DNA of 64,000 nucleotides from Ectobacillus ponti (GCF_024294785.1 NZ_JANCLT010000018.1:1-64000), one strand, 5' to 3'. Shown: positions 50,592 through 59,118, numbered from the stretch's first letter. Notes: generated from the sequence alone by a model not told the origin. Program-made: numbers and translations.

Positions 50592-51275
50592 GTGCGGAAG
50601 GTGCCAAACATTAAGCGGGTGGACCCGTTGTATGAGCAAATTTACCACAGCCTGGAGGAGAGTATTTTGACAGGCGGCATTGCCGCAGGCGAACGGCTGA
50701 TTGATACGAGAATTGCCGCGGAATTCGGGGTCAGCCGAAGCCCGGTGAGGGAGGCCTTCCGCAAGCTGGAGGGCGATGGGCTGCTGACAAACCATGAGGG
50801 AATCGTTACGGTGTTCACGCCATCCTTGCAGGATGTGCTTGAATTGTACCAGGTGCGTGTCGGGCTGGAGTCGGTGGCGGCTTACTGGGCGGCCGTGCAT
50901 GCGATGGCGGATGAGCTGCGGCGGCTGCAGGACTTGCTGGGGGCAGCCGAGCGGGCCGTGGCGCAGCAGCAGCGAAAGGAAATCATTTCGCTGAACACAC
51001 AATTTCACGAACTTATTGTGTCCAGCAGCCGCAATGCCCGCCTGTCAGCTATGATGTATCACATTCGTTCGCTGGTCCGCTTATGCCGCAACACAATTAT
51101 TCAGCAATACAACCGCGGCGACAGCTTCCTGTCTGAGCACTATGGCATCTATCATGCGCTGCAGGCGAGAAATCCGGAGCTGGCGGCGGAGCGGATGCAG
51201 GAGCATATGTACCGCGACATGCAATATTTTCAGCAGTCCTATCTGGGTGAAAGAGAAAGCTTAATGAAAATGTAG
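50592..51275 (+). CDS. GntR-family (FadR/FCD-type) regulator
   Basis: DNA-binding regulator of 227 residues. Winged helix at the N-terminus (YEQIYHSLEESILTGGI; RIAAEFGVSRSPVREAFRKLEGDGLL) and an FCD ligand domain with the metal-binding pattern around LNTQFHELIV and EHYGIYHAL. AGAGGGGA precedes the GTG at 50592. First gene of the sigma-54 operon, so the pathway may have two layers of control: activation by the enhancer-binding protein and modulation by a metabolite-responsive GntR protein. Confidence 0.9.
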   Translation: MRKVPNIKRVDPLYEQIYHSLEESILTGGIAAGERLIDTRIAAEFGVSRSPVREAFRKLEGDGLLTNHEGIVTVFTPSLQDVLELYQVRVGLESVAAYWAAVHAMADELRRLQDLLGAAERAVAQQQRKEIISLNTQFHELIVSSSRNARLSAMMYHIRSLVRLCRNTIIQQYNRGDSFLSEHYGIYHALQARNPELAAERMQEHMYRDMQYFQQSYLGERESLMKM

Positions 51276-51287
51276 AGGAGGCTTCAT

Positions 51288-52811
51288 ATGGATACGATGA
51301 CAAAAACAGTGTATCAGCTCCCGTTTACCGGCATCAAGCAGTACAAAATGTTTATTAATAACGAGTGGGTGGACAGCGCTTCCAGCCAGACGTTTGACTC
51401 TGTCAATCCGTTTACAGGAGAGGTTTGGGCACAGGCGCCGCTTGGCGATAAGGAAGACATTGACCGGGCGGTGCAGGCGGCGAAGGCTGCTTTTGAAACA
51501 GGTGAATGGTCCCGGTATACAGGGGCGCAGCGGGCGGCACTCCTGCGCAAGCTGGGCGACTTGATCGGCGAGCATGCCGAAGAATTGGCCATCAGCGAGG
51601 TGGCGGACAATGGCAAGCTCATCCGGGAAATGCTCGGGCAGATGAAATCGCTGCCGGGCTGGTGCTACTATTTTGCCGGCTTGGCCGACAAGGTGCACGG
51701 CGAAAGCATCCCGATTGATATTCCGAACATGATTAACTACACCGTGCGCGAGCCGCTTGGCGTCGTCGGCGCCATCGTGCCGTGGAACTCCCCGCTGCTG
51801 TTGACCCTGTTCAAGCTTTGCCCGGCGCTTGCTGCCGGCAACACGATGGTCATCAAGCCGTCTGAGGTTACACCGGCTTCGCTCTTGGAGCTGGCGGTTC
51901 TCATTGAAAAAGCCGGCTTCCCGCCAGGTGTGGTGAACATTGTCACCGGCTACGGCCAGACAGCGGGCGACGCGTTGTCCAAGCACCCGGATGTCCGCAA
52001 GGTTGCCTTCACCGGCTCATCCGCAACAGGCAAGCTCATCATCAAAAATTCTGCGGAGCAGTTTGCGCGCGTGTCGCTGGAGCTTGGCGGCAAATCGCCG
52101 AACATCATTTTCGACGATGCGGATTTGTCCAATGCAGTGAATGGCGTGCTTGCCGGCATTTTCGCAGCGTCCGGCCAGACATGTATGGCGGGCTCCCGCG
52201 TGCTCGTGCATGACTCCATCTATGATGAGTTCGTGGAGCGCCTTGTGGAGCGCACAAGCCGCATCAAGCTTGGCAACCCGCTTGATATGGAGAGTGAAAT
52301 GGGGACGGTGGCCTTTGAGGGGCAGCATGAAAAGGTGCTCCGTTACATCCGCATTGGGCAGGAAGAAGGCGCCACCCTGCTGTATGGCGGCAAACGCCCG
52401 ATGACACCGGAGCTGAAGAACGGCTTTTTTGTGGAGCCGACGATTTTCGGCGATGTGCGCAATGACATGAGAATTGCCCAAGAGGAAATTTTTGGACCGG
52501 TCGTCTGCCTCATCCGCTTCCGTGATGAAGAGGAGGCGCTCCAGATTGCCAATGATACACAATTCGGCCTCGCCGCTGCGGTATGGACGAAGGATGTGCA
52601 GCGGGCGCACCGCATGGCGGGCAAGATCAATGCCGGTACGGTGTGGATCAACAACTACCGGAAGGTTTCCTACGCCTCTCCGTTCGGCGGCTACAAGGCG
52701 AGCGGCATCGGACGCGAAAACGGCATCCAGGCAATGCATGAGTATACGCAGGTAAAAAGCGTATGGGTGGACACTGGGTCTGTCATTACGGATCCGTTCA
52801 AAATTTTATAA
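51288..52811 (+). CDS. aldehyde dehydrogenase
   Basis: NAD(P)-dependent oxidation of an aldehyde to an acid, 507 residues. Catalytic C299 lies in SGQTCMAG and general base E265 in LELGGKSP; the cofactor motif FTGSSATGK is near 243. Closest in feel to the betaine-aldehyde/hydroxymuconic-semialdehyde type. GGAGG precedes the ATG, 12 bp after the GntR stop. Probably oxidises an aldehyde produced by the flavin monooxygenases that follow. Confidence 0.93.
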   Translation: MDTMTKTVYQLPFTGIKQYKMFINNEWVDSASSQTFDSVNPFTGEVWAQAPLGDKEDIDRAVQAAKAAFETGEWSRYTGAQRAALLRKLGDLIGEHAEELAISEVADNGKLIREMLGQMKSLPGWCYYFAGLADKVHGESIPIDIPNMINYTVREPLGVVGAIVPWNSPLLLTLFKLCPALAAGNTMVIKPSEVTPASLLELAVLIEKAGFPPGVVNIVTGYGQTAGDALSKHPDVRKVAFTGSSATGKLIIKNSAEQFARVSLELGGKSPNIIFDDADLSNAVNGVLAGIFAASGQTCMAGSRVLVHDSIYDEFVERLVERTSRIKLGNPLDMESEMGTVAFEGQHEKVLRYIRIGQEEGATLLYGGKRPMTPELKNGFFVEPTIFGDVRNDMRIAQEEIFGPVVCLIRFRDEEEALQIANDTQFGLAAAVWTKDVQRAHRMAGKINAGTVWINNYRKVSYASPFGGYKASGIGRENGIQAMHEYTQVKSVWVDTGSVITDPFKIL

Positions 52812-52829
52812 AAAACGAGGGGGATGAAG

Positions 52830-54023
52830 ATGAGCCGTTTTGATGTATTTCGTGAAGCCGGCAATCCGATGTTCAATGACAACCAGTTGAAGCTTGGCAT
52901 TTTCGGGCCAAACGTCAACAACTCCTGCTCCATGACGCTGGCAGAAACGTCTTTCAAGCCGGATTTTAAAACAAATGTGAAAATCGCGCACATGATGGAG
53001 GACGCCGGATACGAGTGTATCGTACCGGTGGCGCGCTGGCGCGGCTTTGGCGGGCCGAGCAACTTTAACGGGCGTTGTATGGAAACCTATACATGGGCAT
53101 CCGCAATGGCGGCGGTGACGAAGAAGATTTATCTCTTCTGCACGTCCCACGTGCCGACCGTCCATCCGATCGTGGCAGCGAAAATGATTTCAACCATTGA
53201 CGATGTGTCCAAAGGCCGCATCGGGCTGAACATGGTGTGCGGCTGGTTCCAGAAGGAGCTGGAAATGTTCGGCAAGAAGATGGAGCATGCGCAGGGCTAT
53301 CGCTATGCAACCGAGTGGATTGAAGTCGTCCAGCGCATGTGGTCGGAGCAGTACTTTGACCATAAGGGTGAATTTTTCGAGATTCAGGATGCCTGGCAGG
53401 AGCCAAAGCCGTCCCAAAGTCCGCGGCCGGTGCTGATCAATGCCGGTTCCTCCGCCCCGGGCATGCATTTTGCAGCGAAATATACAGATTTCCACTTCTC
53501 CTTCCTCGAGTCGATTGAGCAGGGAAAGGAATGGACGAATCATATGAAGCGCCTCGCATGGGAGGAGTACAACCGCGAAATCAATACGTTCACGACAAGC
53601 TTCGTGGTGTGCCGCCCGACCGAGAAGGAAGCGTGGGAGTATTACAACTACTATGTGCGGGAGCGCGGCGATGATGAGGTAACGGATATGATCTGCCGTC
53701 TCTTCAACGTTGATACAGCATCCCAGTCCAAGGAGTTTAACAAGAAGTTCCGCGAGAACTTCATCGCCGGCTGGGGCGGCTGGGCGCTTGTCGGTACGCC
53801 GGAGCAGGTCGCGGAGAAGCTCGTGAAGGTATCCGAGACCGGTGTGTCCGGTACGCTTGTGTCCTTCGTCGATTATCTGGAGGAAATGCCGTACTTCAAT
53901 GAGCGGGTGCTGCCGCTCTTGGAGCAGGCAGGCGTGCGCAAGCCAAATAAAGAAAGCGCTGCCGCGGAAGCCGGCATGGTGGAAGCGGAGCGCGCAGCTG
54001 CAGAAGTGGCTGCAGCAAAATAA
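52830..54023 (+). CDS. LLM-class FMNH2-dependent monooxygenase (first copy)
   Basis: TIM-barrel oxygenase that uses reduced FMN supplied by a separate reductase, 397 residues. The pattern follows the RutA/SfnG/DszA branch: KLGIFGPNV, VARWRGFGG, ISTIDDVSKGRIGLNMVCGW, EYF/GEFFEIQDAWQEPKP and the C-terminal GTPEQVAEKL. Those relatives cleave C-N or C-S bonds or open heterocycles. The second ATG (52830) is used, six bases after ACGAGGGGG. About 70 percent of readable positions agree with the copy at 54498. The last 30 residues are an alanine-glutamate-rich tail absent from the copy. Confidence 0.9.
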   Translation: MSRFDVFREAGNPMFNDNQLKLGIFGPNVNNSCSMTLAETSFKPDFKTNVKIAHMMEDAGYECIVPVARWRGFGGPSNFNGRCMETYTWASAMAAVTKKIYLFCTSHVPTVHPIVAAKMISTIDDVSKGRIGLNMVCGWFQKELEMFGKKMEHAQGYRYATEWIEVVQRMWSEQYFDHKGEFFEIQDAWQEPKPSQSPRPVLINAGSSAPGMHFAAKYTDFHFSFLESIEQGKEWTNHMKRLAWEEYNREINTFTTSFVVCRPTEKEAWEYYNYYVRERGDDEVTDMICRLFNVDTASQSKEFNKKFRENFIAGWGGWALVGTPEQVAEKLVKVSETGVSGTLVSFVDYLEEMPYFNERVLPLLEQAGVRKPNKESAAAEAGMVEAERAAAEVAAAK

Positions 54024-54038
54024 GAAGGGGGAATCAGC

Positions 54039-54452
54039 ATGGACCATTGGATTCTGTACGGCCGGGTCGGCAACCCGTCCTATGAAATTACGAAAGCATG
54101 GCTCGTCAACAACGGTATTCCGTTTGAGAATCGGAGTGTATTCCAGCTGACACAGGAGGACATCACGATGCTTGCGGCAGTTGTACCGGGCGGCGTGAAG
54201 GAGCTTGTCTATCCGGACACCTTCTCCTTCTCGCTCATCAATCCGCAAAAGCATGCGGAGAAGCAGTATGTGACGGAGATCCAAAGCGGCAAGCTGTCCG
54301 AAACCGAGGCGCTGGAGACATTGGGCTATCACCCGGCCCTTCTGTTGACACCGATTTTGACAAATGGCAAGCAGGTCATCGTCGGCTATGATCTGGATAC
54401 GCTGGTGAATACCTTCCGCTTTGTGAAGGTAAAAGACGTAACGCTGGCATAA
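54039..54452 (+). CDS. cysteine-free ArsC/Spx-fold protein (first copy)
   Basis: A 137-residue protein that looks like the ArsC/Spx thioredoxin fold: first strand WILYGRVGNPSYEITKAWLVNNGIPF, later TPILTNGKQVIVGYD, matching the usual cis-proline RPI..DGK..VGF element. The CxxC or single catalytic Cys that should follow the first strand is replaced by GNPS, and the whole protein contains no cysteine, so it cannot be an arsenate reductase or redox switch of the normal kind. AAGGGGGAA precedes the ATG, 15 bp after the monooxygenase. It probably binds or assists its monooxygenase partner. Confidence 0.72.
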   Translation: MDHWILYGRVGNPSYEITKAWLVNNGIPFENRSVFQLTQEDITMLAAVVPGGVKELVYPDTFSFSLINPQKHAEKQYVTEIQSGKLSETEALETLGYHPALLLTPILTNGKQVIVGYDLDTLVNTFRFVKVKDVTLA

Positions 54453-54457
54453 GGGCG

Positions 54458-54480
54458 GGCCCGCTGCCGGCGGGCCTTTT
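54458..54480 (+). terminator. intra-operon attenuating hairpin
   Basis: GGCCCGC (54458-54464) pairs with GCGGGCC (54470-54476), followed by TTTT and then an A run and the next ribosome binding site. It lies between the two monooxygenase modules and could lower expression of downstream genes or stabilise the upstream mRNA. Confidence 0.6.
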
Positions 54481-54497
54481 AAAAAAGGAGGAAAACG

Positions 54498-55655
54498 ATG
54501 AGCCGTTTTGATGTATTCCGCGAAGCAGGCAATCCCATGTTTAACGAAAATCAATTAAAGCTTGGCATTTTTGGCCCGAACGTCAGCAATTCCTGTTCCA
54601 TGACGCTGGCAGAGACTACCTTCACCCCTGACTTTGACACAAACGTCAAAATCGCGGGGATGATGGAGGCTGCCGGGTATGAGTGCATTGTGCCGGTGGC
54701 GCGCTGGCGCGGCTTCGGCGGCTCCAGCAACTTCAACGGCCGCTGTATGGAAACCTATACATGGGCGGCAGCCATGGCGGCGGTGACAGAGAAAATTTAT
54801 CTGTTCTGCACGTCCCACGTGCCGACGATGCACCCGATTGCGGCTGCGAAAATGCTGGCCACCATTGACGACATTTCCGGCGGCCGCATCGGCTTAAATA
54901 CGGTAACCGGCTGGTTCCCGAAGGAAATGAACATGTTCAATGGCAAGAAGCTGGAGCATGACCGGGGCTATGACTATGCGAACGAATGGATGGAGATCGT
55001 GCTGCGCCTCTGGTCCGAGCAATTCTTCGACCATAAGGGCGAGTTCTTCGACATCAAGGACGCCTGGCAGGAGCCAAAGCCGTCGCAAAGTCCGCGGCCG
55101 GTGCTGATCAGTGCGGGAACGTCCTCACGCGGCCGGGACTATTCGGCGAAATTCTCCGACTTCAACTTTGGCTTCATTGAGTCACTGGAGCATTCCGCCG
55201 AGTGGACAAAGCAAATGAAGAAGATGGCCTGGGAGAAGTACAAGCGGGAAATCAACACGTTCACGACAAGCTTTGTCGTCTGCCGCCCGACAGAAAAGGA
55301 AGCGCGGGAGTACTACAACTATTATGTGCGTGAGCAGGGAGATTGGGAGGTTGCCAATATCATCTGCGATATGTTCGGCATCGAATCCTCCTCCAATTCA
55401 CAGGAGTTCCTGACAAAGATGCGCGAGAACTTCATCGGCGGCTGGGGCGGCTGGGCGCTTGTCGGCACGCCGGAGCAGGTGGCTGATGAAATGATCCGCC
55501 TGTCCAAAACAGGTGTATCCGGCACGCTTGTCAGCTTTGTGGATTATCTGCAGGAAATGCCATATTTCAATGAACAGGTACTGCCGCTCTTAGAGCAGGA
55601 GGGCATCCGTCTGCCAGTGAAGCAGGAAGCACTTGTAGGGGAGGGGCAAGCATGA
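54498..55655 (+). CDS. LLM-class FMNH2-dependent monooxygenase (second copy)
   Basis: A 385-residue paralogue of the gene at 52830 with the same N-terminus (MSRFDVFREAGNPMF) and the same barrel motifs (VARWRGFGG; ISGGRIGLNTVTGWFPKE; GTPEQVADEM). Differences cluster in the insertions that shape the substrate pocket (SSRGRDYSAKFSDFNFGFIES versus SAPGMHFAAKYTDFHFSFLES) and at the C-terminus. This suggests a duplicated enzyme that acts on a related substrate or forms a hetero-oligomer. AAAGGAGG precedes the ATG; the stop overlaps the next start. Confidence 0.9.
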   Translation: MSRFDVFREAGNPMFNENQLKLGIFGPNVSNSCSMTLAETTFTPDFDTNVKIAGMMEAAGYECIVPVARWRGFGGSSNFNGRCMETYTWAAAMAAVTEKIYLFCTSHVPTMHPIAAAKMLATIDDISGGRIGLNTVTGWFPKEMNMFNGKKLEHDRGYDYANEWMEIVLRLWSEQFFDHKGEFFDIKDAWQEPKPSQSPRPVLISAGTSSRGRDYSAKFSDFNFGFIESLEHSAEWTKQMKKMAWEKYKREINTFTTSFVVCRPTEKEAREYYNYYVREQGDWEVANIICDMFGIESSSNSQEFLTKMRENFIGGWGGWALVGTPEQVADEMIRLSKTGVSGTLVSFVDYLQEMPYFNEQVLPLLEQEGIRLPVKQEALVGEGQA

Positions 55656-56062
55656 ATCAGTGGGTACTGTACGGAAAGAGAGGCAATCCGGCCTTTGATA
55701 TCATGAAAGCATGGATGGTGAACAACGGTATGCCATATGAAGGCCGCAGCATTTATGATGTGAAGCGGGCGGATGTGGAACAACTGGCGGCGCTGGCGGG
55801 TGATGCGCGCAAGCTTGTGTATCCGGATGCGTTCTCGTTTTCTATGATCAATCCGCAGCGGCAAACGGAAAAGGGGCAGATTTCCATCATTCAGGACGGC
55901 AATCTGTCACAGGAAGAGATCGTGGACAAAATCATGGATTTTCCGTCCCTTCTCATTACGCCGCTGTTGACGGACGGCAAGCGTCTCATCATCGGGTATG
56001 ATCTGGAGACACTCGTGAACACCTTCCGCTTTGTCAAAGTAAAAGACGTCACGATGGCCTAA
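55652..56062 (+). CDS. cysteine-free ArsC/Spx-fold protein (second copy)
   Basis: A 136-residue paralogue of the protein at 54039: WVLYGKRGNPAFDIMKAWMV at the start and TPLLTDGKRLIIGYDLETLVNTFRFVKVKDV at the end, the latter nearly identical in both copies. It also contains no cysteine. Its start overlaps the monooxygenase stop (ATGA), so the pair is translated together; the conserved pairing with each copy of the monooxygenase argues for a dedicated partner function such as subunit, chaperone or substrate adaptor. Confidence 0.72.
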   Translation: MNQWVLYGKRGNPAFDIMKAWMVNNGMPYEGRSIYDVKRADVEQLAALAGDARKLVYPDAFSFSMINPQRQTEKGQISIIQDGNLSQEEIVDKIMDFPSLLITPLLTDGKRLIIGYDLETLVNTFRFVKVKDVTMA

Positions 56063-56074
56063 AGGGGGAAGCAC

Positions 56075-56632
56075 ATGCTTGTAATCGGAATTTGTGGCAG
56101 CTCCGCCTCCAGCCGGCGGACCCGCGCATTGGTGGAGGAAGCGCTGGCCGGGGCGCGGCTTGCCGGCGGCGTGGAAACAGACATCATTGATTTGTCAGAG
56201 GTGACGCTTGACTTTTGTGATGGAAGAGCAGCGGAGGCATACAGCACAGAGACACAGCGCGTGCTTGAGCGCATGCGTGACGCGGACGCCTATATTTTTG
56301 GATCCCCGATGTACCGGGGGTCCATGACCGGGGCGCTGAAAAATCTGATTGACCTGCTGCCGGACGCGTATATAAAGGGGAAAACGGCCGGACTGGCAGC
56401 AACCGGCGGCAGCGATCACCATTATCTCGGACTCGATTTGGGCTTTCGCACAGCCATGTCATTTTTCCGGGTGCATACCATACCGGGCATTCTCTACCAA
56501 TCTCGTTTTACAGTAGAAGACGGCCGCATTGTGGAGCAGAAGGTACGGGAGCAGGCGGAGCAGTTTGGCCGCGATGTGGTGCAGCTGGCACAGATGACAG
56601 AGGGCCGGGTGCTCGGGCCGGCCTTATATTAG
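56075..56632 (+). CDS. NAD(P)H-dependent FMN reductase
   Basis: Flavodoxin-fold reductase of 185 residues. ICGSSASSRRTRALVEEAL binds the FMN phosphate and GSPMYRGSMTGALKNLIDLL is the second flavin loop of the NADPH_dep_FMN_red (SsuE/ArsH-like) family. AAAGGGGGAA precedes the ATG, 12 bp after the previous gene. It likely supplies reduced FMN to the two monooxygenases. Confidence 0.9.
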   Translation: MLVIGICGSSASSRRTRALVEEALAGARLAGGVETDIIDLSEVTLDFCDGRAAEAYSTETQRVLERMRDADAYIFGSPMYRGSMTGALKNLIDLLPDAYIKGKTAGLAATGGSDHHYLGLDLGFRTAMSFFRVHTIPGILYQSRFTVEDGRIVEQKVREQAEQFGRDVVQLAQMTEGRVLGPALY

Positions 56633-56643
56633 GAGGGGACGAA

Positions 56644-57135
56644 ATGAACAACGAAGCAACAGCCGCTTTTAAACAAATTATGGGAAGCTATCCGACGGGT
56701 GTGACCGTTGTGACAACGACAGGCGCGGACGGCACACCGGCTGGTTTGACGGTGAACTCCTTCGCTTCTGTATCCCTGGATCCGCTGCTCGTGCTGTGGT
56801 GCCTCGACAACCGCTCCTCCGCCCTGGCAGCCTTCAGTGAATCGGATGTGTTTGCGGTGCACGTGCTGGCGGCGGAGCAGCAGGATGTATGCTGGGCCTT
56901 TGCCGGCAAGGAGCCGGACCGCTTCGGAAAGGTGGAGTGGGCACAGTCGGAGCACGGCCTGCCTGTCATCTCAGGATCGCTGGGTGTCCTGCAGTGCAGG
57001 AAGGTGCAGCAAATGGAGGCTGGCGACCATCAGATTTTTCTCGGGGAAGTCATAGCCATTGAGAAGGAAGAGAAGGAGCCGATGCTGTATTTCCGCAGGC
57101 ATGTCGGCAAAATTCCGGAGCATTGGCCGGTGTGA
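56644..57135 (+). CDS. flavin reductase, RutF/HpaC-like
   Basis: A 163-residue split-barrel flavin reductase that transfers hydride from NADH to free FMN or FAD. Family signature: YPTGVTVVTTTGADGTPAGLTVNSFASVSLDPLLV is at residues 15-50 (given here as positions; key residues are the GVT and NSF..VS.DP parts), and HVGKIPEHWP closes it. The operon therefore encodes two unrelated flavin reductases. TAGGAGGGG precedes the ATG. Confidence 0.9.
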   Translation: MNNEATAAFKQIMGSYPTGVTVVTTTGADGTPAGLTVNSFASVSLDPLLVLWCLDNRSSALAAFSESDVFAVHVLAAEQQDVCWAFAGKEPDRFGKVEWAQSEHGLPVISGSLGVLQCRKVQQMEAGDHQIFLGEVIAIEKEEKEPMLYFRRHVGKIPEHWPV

Positions 57136-57141
57136 TTGCGG

Positions 57142-57169
57142 GGGACGGATTGCCGGGGCAGTTCGTCCC
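57142..57169 (+). other. intercistronic hairpin
   Basis: 57142-57154 pairs with 57157-57169 over 13 bp with two G-U pairs (GGGACG with CGTCCC at the base). It lies in a 76-bp gap before the riboflavin kinase gene. No T run follows, so it is more likely an RNA-stability or processing element than a terminator. Confidence 0.5.
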
Positions 57170-57211
57170 TTCTCCCTTGCCCCAATCTGGAAGAGAAGGA
57201 ATGGTGACAGC

Positions 57212-57601
57212 ATGATCTATACGGGTATTGTTGTTCACGGCGATAAGCTGGGCCGGACGATCGGGTTTCCAACCGCCAATTTGGAGCTGTTGACAGGGGA
57301 CATTGCCGCCAAGGGCGTGTATGCGGTGCTGGTGCAGCATGGGGATCGGATGTATACAGGTGTCATGAACATTGGAAGACGGCCGACTGTGGCTGATGAC
57401 AAGCAGCTGTCGGTCGAGGTTCATATTCTCGATTTCCATGAACATATTTACGGCCATTCACTGACGGTCAGCGTAGTCGGGCACATACGGCCGGAGCAAA
57501 AGTTTGCGGGATTGGCAGAGCTGCAGGCGCAGATTGCAAGGGATGTGCAGAGCGCCAGATACATGGTGCAGGAAAGGGAGATGCGGCGTGAATCCGTATA
57601 G
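57212..57601 (+). CDS. stand-alone riboflavin kinase
   Basis: Phosphorylates riboflavin to FMN with ATP, 129 residues. It is the flavokinase domain only: GRTIGFPTANLEL (nucleotide and flavin site), GVYAVLVQ, GVMNIGRRPT and SVEVHILDFHEHIYGHSLTV, ending IRPEQKF. The FAD-synthetase half of the usual bifunctional RibF is absent. Lone kinases exist, for example the N-terminal part of RibR in Bacillus subtilis. Here it should raise the FMN pool for the monooxygenases and reductases of the same operon. ATG at 57212 has GAAGGA 12 bases upstream. Confidence 0.9.
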   Translation: MIYTGIVVHGDKLGRTIGFPTANLELLTGDIAAKGVYAVLVQHGDRMYTGVMNIGRRPTVADDKQLSVEVHILDFHEHIYGHSLTVSVVGHIRPEQKFAGLAELQAQIARDVQSARYMVQEREMRRESV

Positions 57602-57878
57602 AGAAAGCAGAGAGCTTCATTTGCCGGACCTTCTATTCATCGAGCGGTGCCGGGAGCAGTTCGGCATTAACCGCGGTGTGTACAATACGATTGATATCTG
57701 GATGTTTCACCATGGCTGGACGGACGTCGTGGAGCTGCGTGAGAGAATACAGGAATTTCTGGCAGTTTGGAAGCGGCAGGCAGGGGATCGCATTGTAATT
57801 GGCCCCGGCAATTTGACAAAGCGCCTGCAGGAGGATGTCGGGGCGAAGGGGCTGCCGGCAATGGCACGCGCAGAATAA
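57588..57878 (+). CDS. unknown 96-residue protein
   Basis: Starts with GTG inside the kinase gene (14-base overlap) and has a good GGAAAGGGAG before it. Basic and helical, with RELHLPDLLFIERCREQFG, IWMFHHGWTDVVELRERI and a C-terminal KRLQEDVGAKGLPAM. I do not recognise it. Translational coupling to the kinase suggests a helper or regulator of it, perhaps comparable in position to the RNA-binding C-terminal part of RibR, but I see no sequence proof. Confidence 0.6.
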   Translation: MNPYRESRELHLPDLLFIERCREQFGINRGVYNTIDIWMFHHGWTDVVELRERIQEFLAVWKRQAGDRIVIGPGNLTKRLQEDVGAKGLPAMARAE

Positions 57879-57897
57879 TACAACGGAGGTGCAAGCT

Positions 57898-59118
57898 ATG
57901 CGGGAAAAAGCACTGGCAGGCTTAAAGGTGCTGGAAATGGGGCAGCTGATCGCCGGACCGTCGGCAGGGAGGCTGTTTGCGGAATTCGGGGCGGAGGTCG
58001 TGAAGGTGGAAAGCCCAAAACATGGTGATCCGATCCGCTCCTGGCGCGTGGTGGAAAACGGCACGAGCCTTTGGTGGCATGTACAGGCGCGCAATAAAAA
58101 ATCCATTGCCCTGGATTTGCGCGAACCAGCGGGGCAGGACATCATCCGCCGGCTGGCGGCCGAGGTGGATATTATCATTGAAAACTTCCGGCCGGGCACG
58201 ATGGAAAAATGGGGCATCGGCTATGAGGAGCTGCGCGCCATCAATCCGCGCATCATCATGGTTCGCATCAGCGGCTACGGCCAGGACGGCCCGTACCGCG
58301 ATAAGCCGGGCTTCGGCTCCATCGGCGAGGCAATGGGCGGACTGCGCTACTTGACCGGCTACCCGGACCGGCCGCCGACACGTGTCGGCGTCAGCATCGG
58401 CGATTCCATCGCTTCCTTATATGCCGTAACCGGTGCCATGATGGCGGTCTACCACCGTGATGTGAAGGGAACAGGTGAGGGGCAATGTGTGGATGTAGCG
58501 CTGTATGAAGCGGTATTCAGCATGATGGAGAGCCTGCTGCCGGAGTACGACCGGACCGGCAGCATCAGAGAGCGCACCGGCAGTACGCTGCCTGGGATTA
58601 CGCCGTCCAACACATATGTGTGCCGGGACGGCAAATATGTCGTCATCGGGGCGAATGGTGACGGCATTTTCAAGCGCCTCATGGTGCTGATCGGCAAGCC
58701 GGAGCTTGCGGAGGACTTGCGCTTTCACAATAATGCGGCCCGTTCGCAGCATGCCGAACTGCTGGATGCGCTCATTGAGGAATGGACGAAGGAACGGAGC
58801 CTGGAGGAGGCGCTTGCTGCACTGGACGGGGCGAAGGTGCCGGCCGGCCCGATTTACTCCATTGCCGATATCGCGGCAGATCCGCATTATGCGGCCCGTG
58901 ATATGCTGTGCGAAATCGAGGTGGAGGGCATTGGCAGACTGAAGGTGCCGGGCATTGTGCCGAAGCTGAGCGTGACGCCGGGCACTTTGGAGTGGAGCGG
59001 CCCGAAGCTTGGCCAGCATACGGAAGAGGTCCTGACAGGTCTATTGGGGATGAGCGGACAGGATGTGCAGCAGCTGCAGCAAAAAGGGATTGTGGGCAGC
59101 GCTGAAGTGGTGAAGTAA
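57898..59118 (+). CDS. class III (CaiB/BaiF) CoA transferase
   Basis: Moves CoA between acyl groups, 406 residues. VLEMGQLIAGPSAGRLFAEFGAEVVKVE opens the family fold; D169 in VSIGDSIAS aligns with the aspartate that forms the anhydride intermediate in formyl-CoA transferase. AACGGAGGTG precedes the ATG. Next to a dehydratase and a lyase, it probably activates a hydroxylated dicarboxylate to its CoA thioester before cleavage, as succinyl-CoA:citramalate transferases do. Donor and acceptor are not determined. Confidence 0.9.
   Translation: MREKALAGLKVLEMGQLIAGPSAGRLFAEFGAEVVKVESPKHGDPIRSWRVVENGTSLWWHVQARNKKSIALDLREPAGQDIIRRLAAEVDIIIENFRPGTMEKWGIGYEELRAINPRIIMVRISGYGQDGPYRDKPGFGSIGEAMGGLRYLTGYPDRPPTRVGVSIGDSIASLYAVTGAMMAVYHRDVKGTGEGQCVDVALYEAVFSMMESLLPEYDRTGSIRERTGSTLPGITPSNTYVCRDGKYVVIGANGDGIFKRLMVLIGKPELAEDLRFHNNAARSQHAELLDALIEEWTKERSLEEALAALDGAKVPAGPIYSIADIAADPHYAARDMLCEIEVEGIGRLKVPGIVPKLSVTPGTLEWSGPKLGQHTEEVLTGLLGMSGQDVQQLQQKGIVGSAEVVK

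Noticed and set aside
54039-56062. Arsenate reductases
   Set aside because: The fold resembles ArsC but no cysteine is present in either copy and no ars genes are nearby.
57136-57211. FMN riboswitch before the riboflavin kinase
   Set aside because: The gap holds only a simple hairpin and is too short for the FMN aptamer of about 140 bases.
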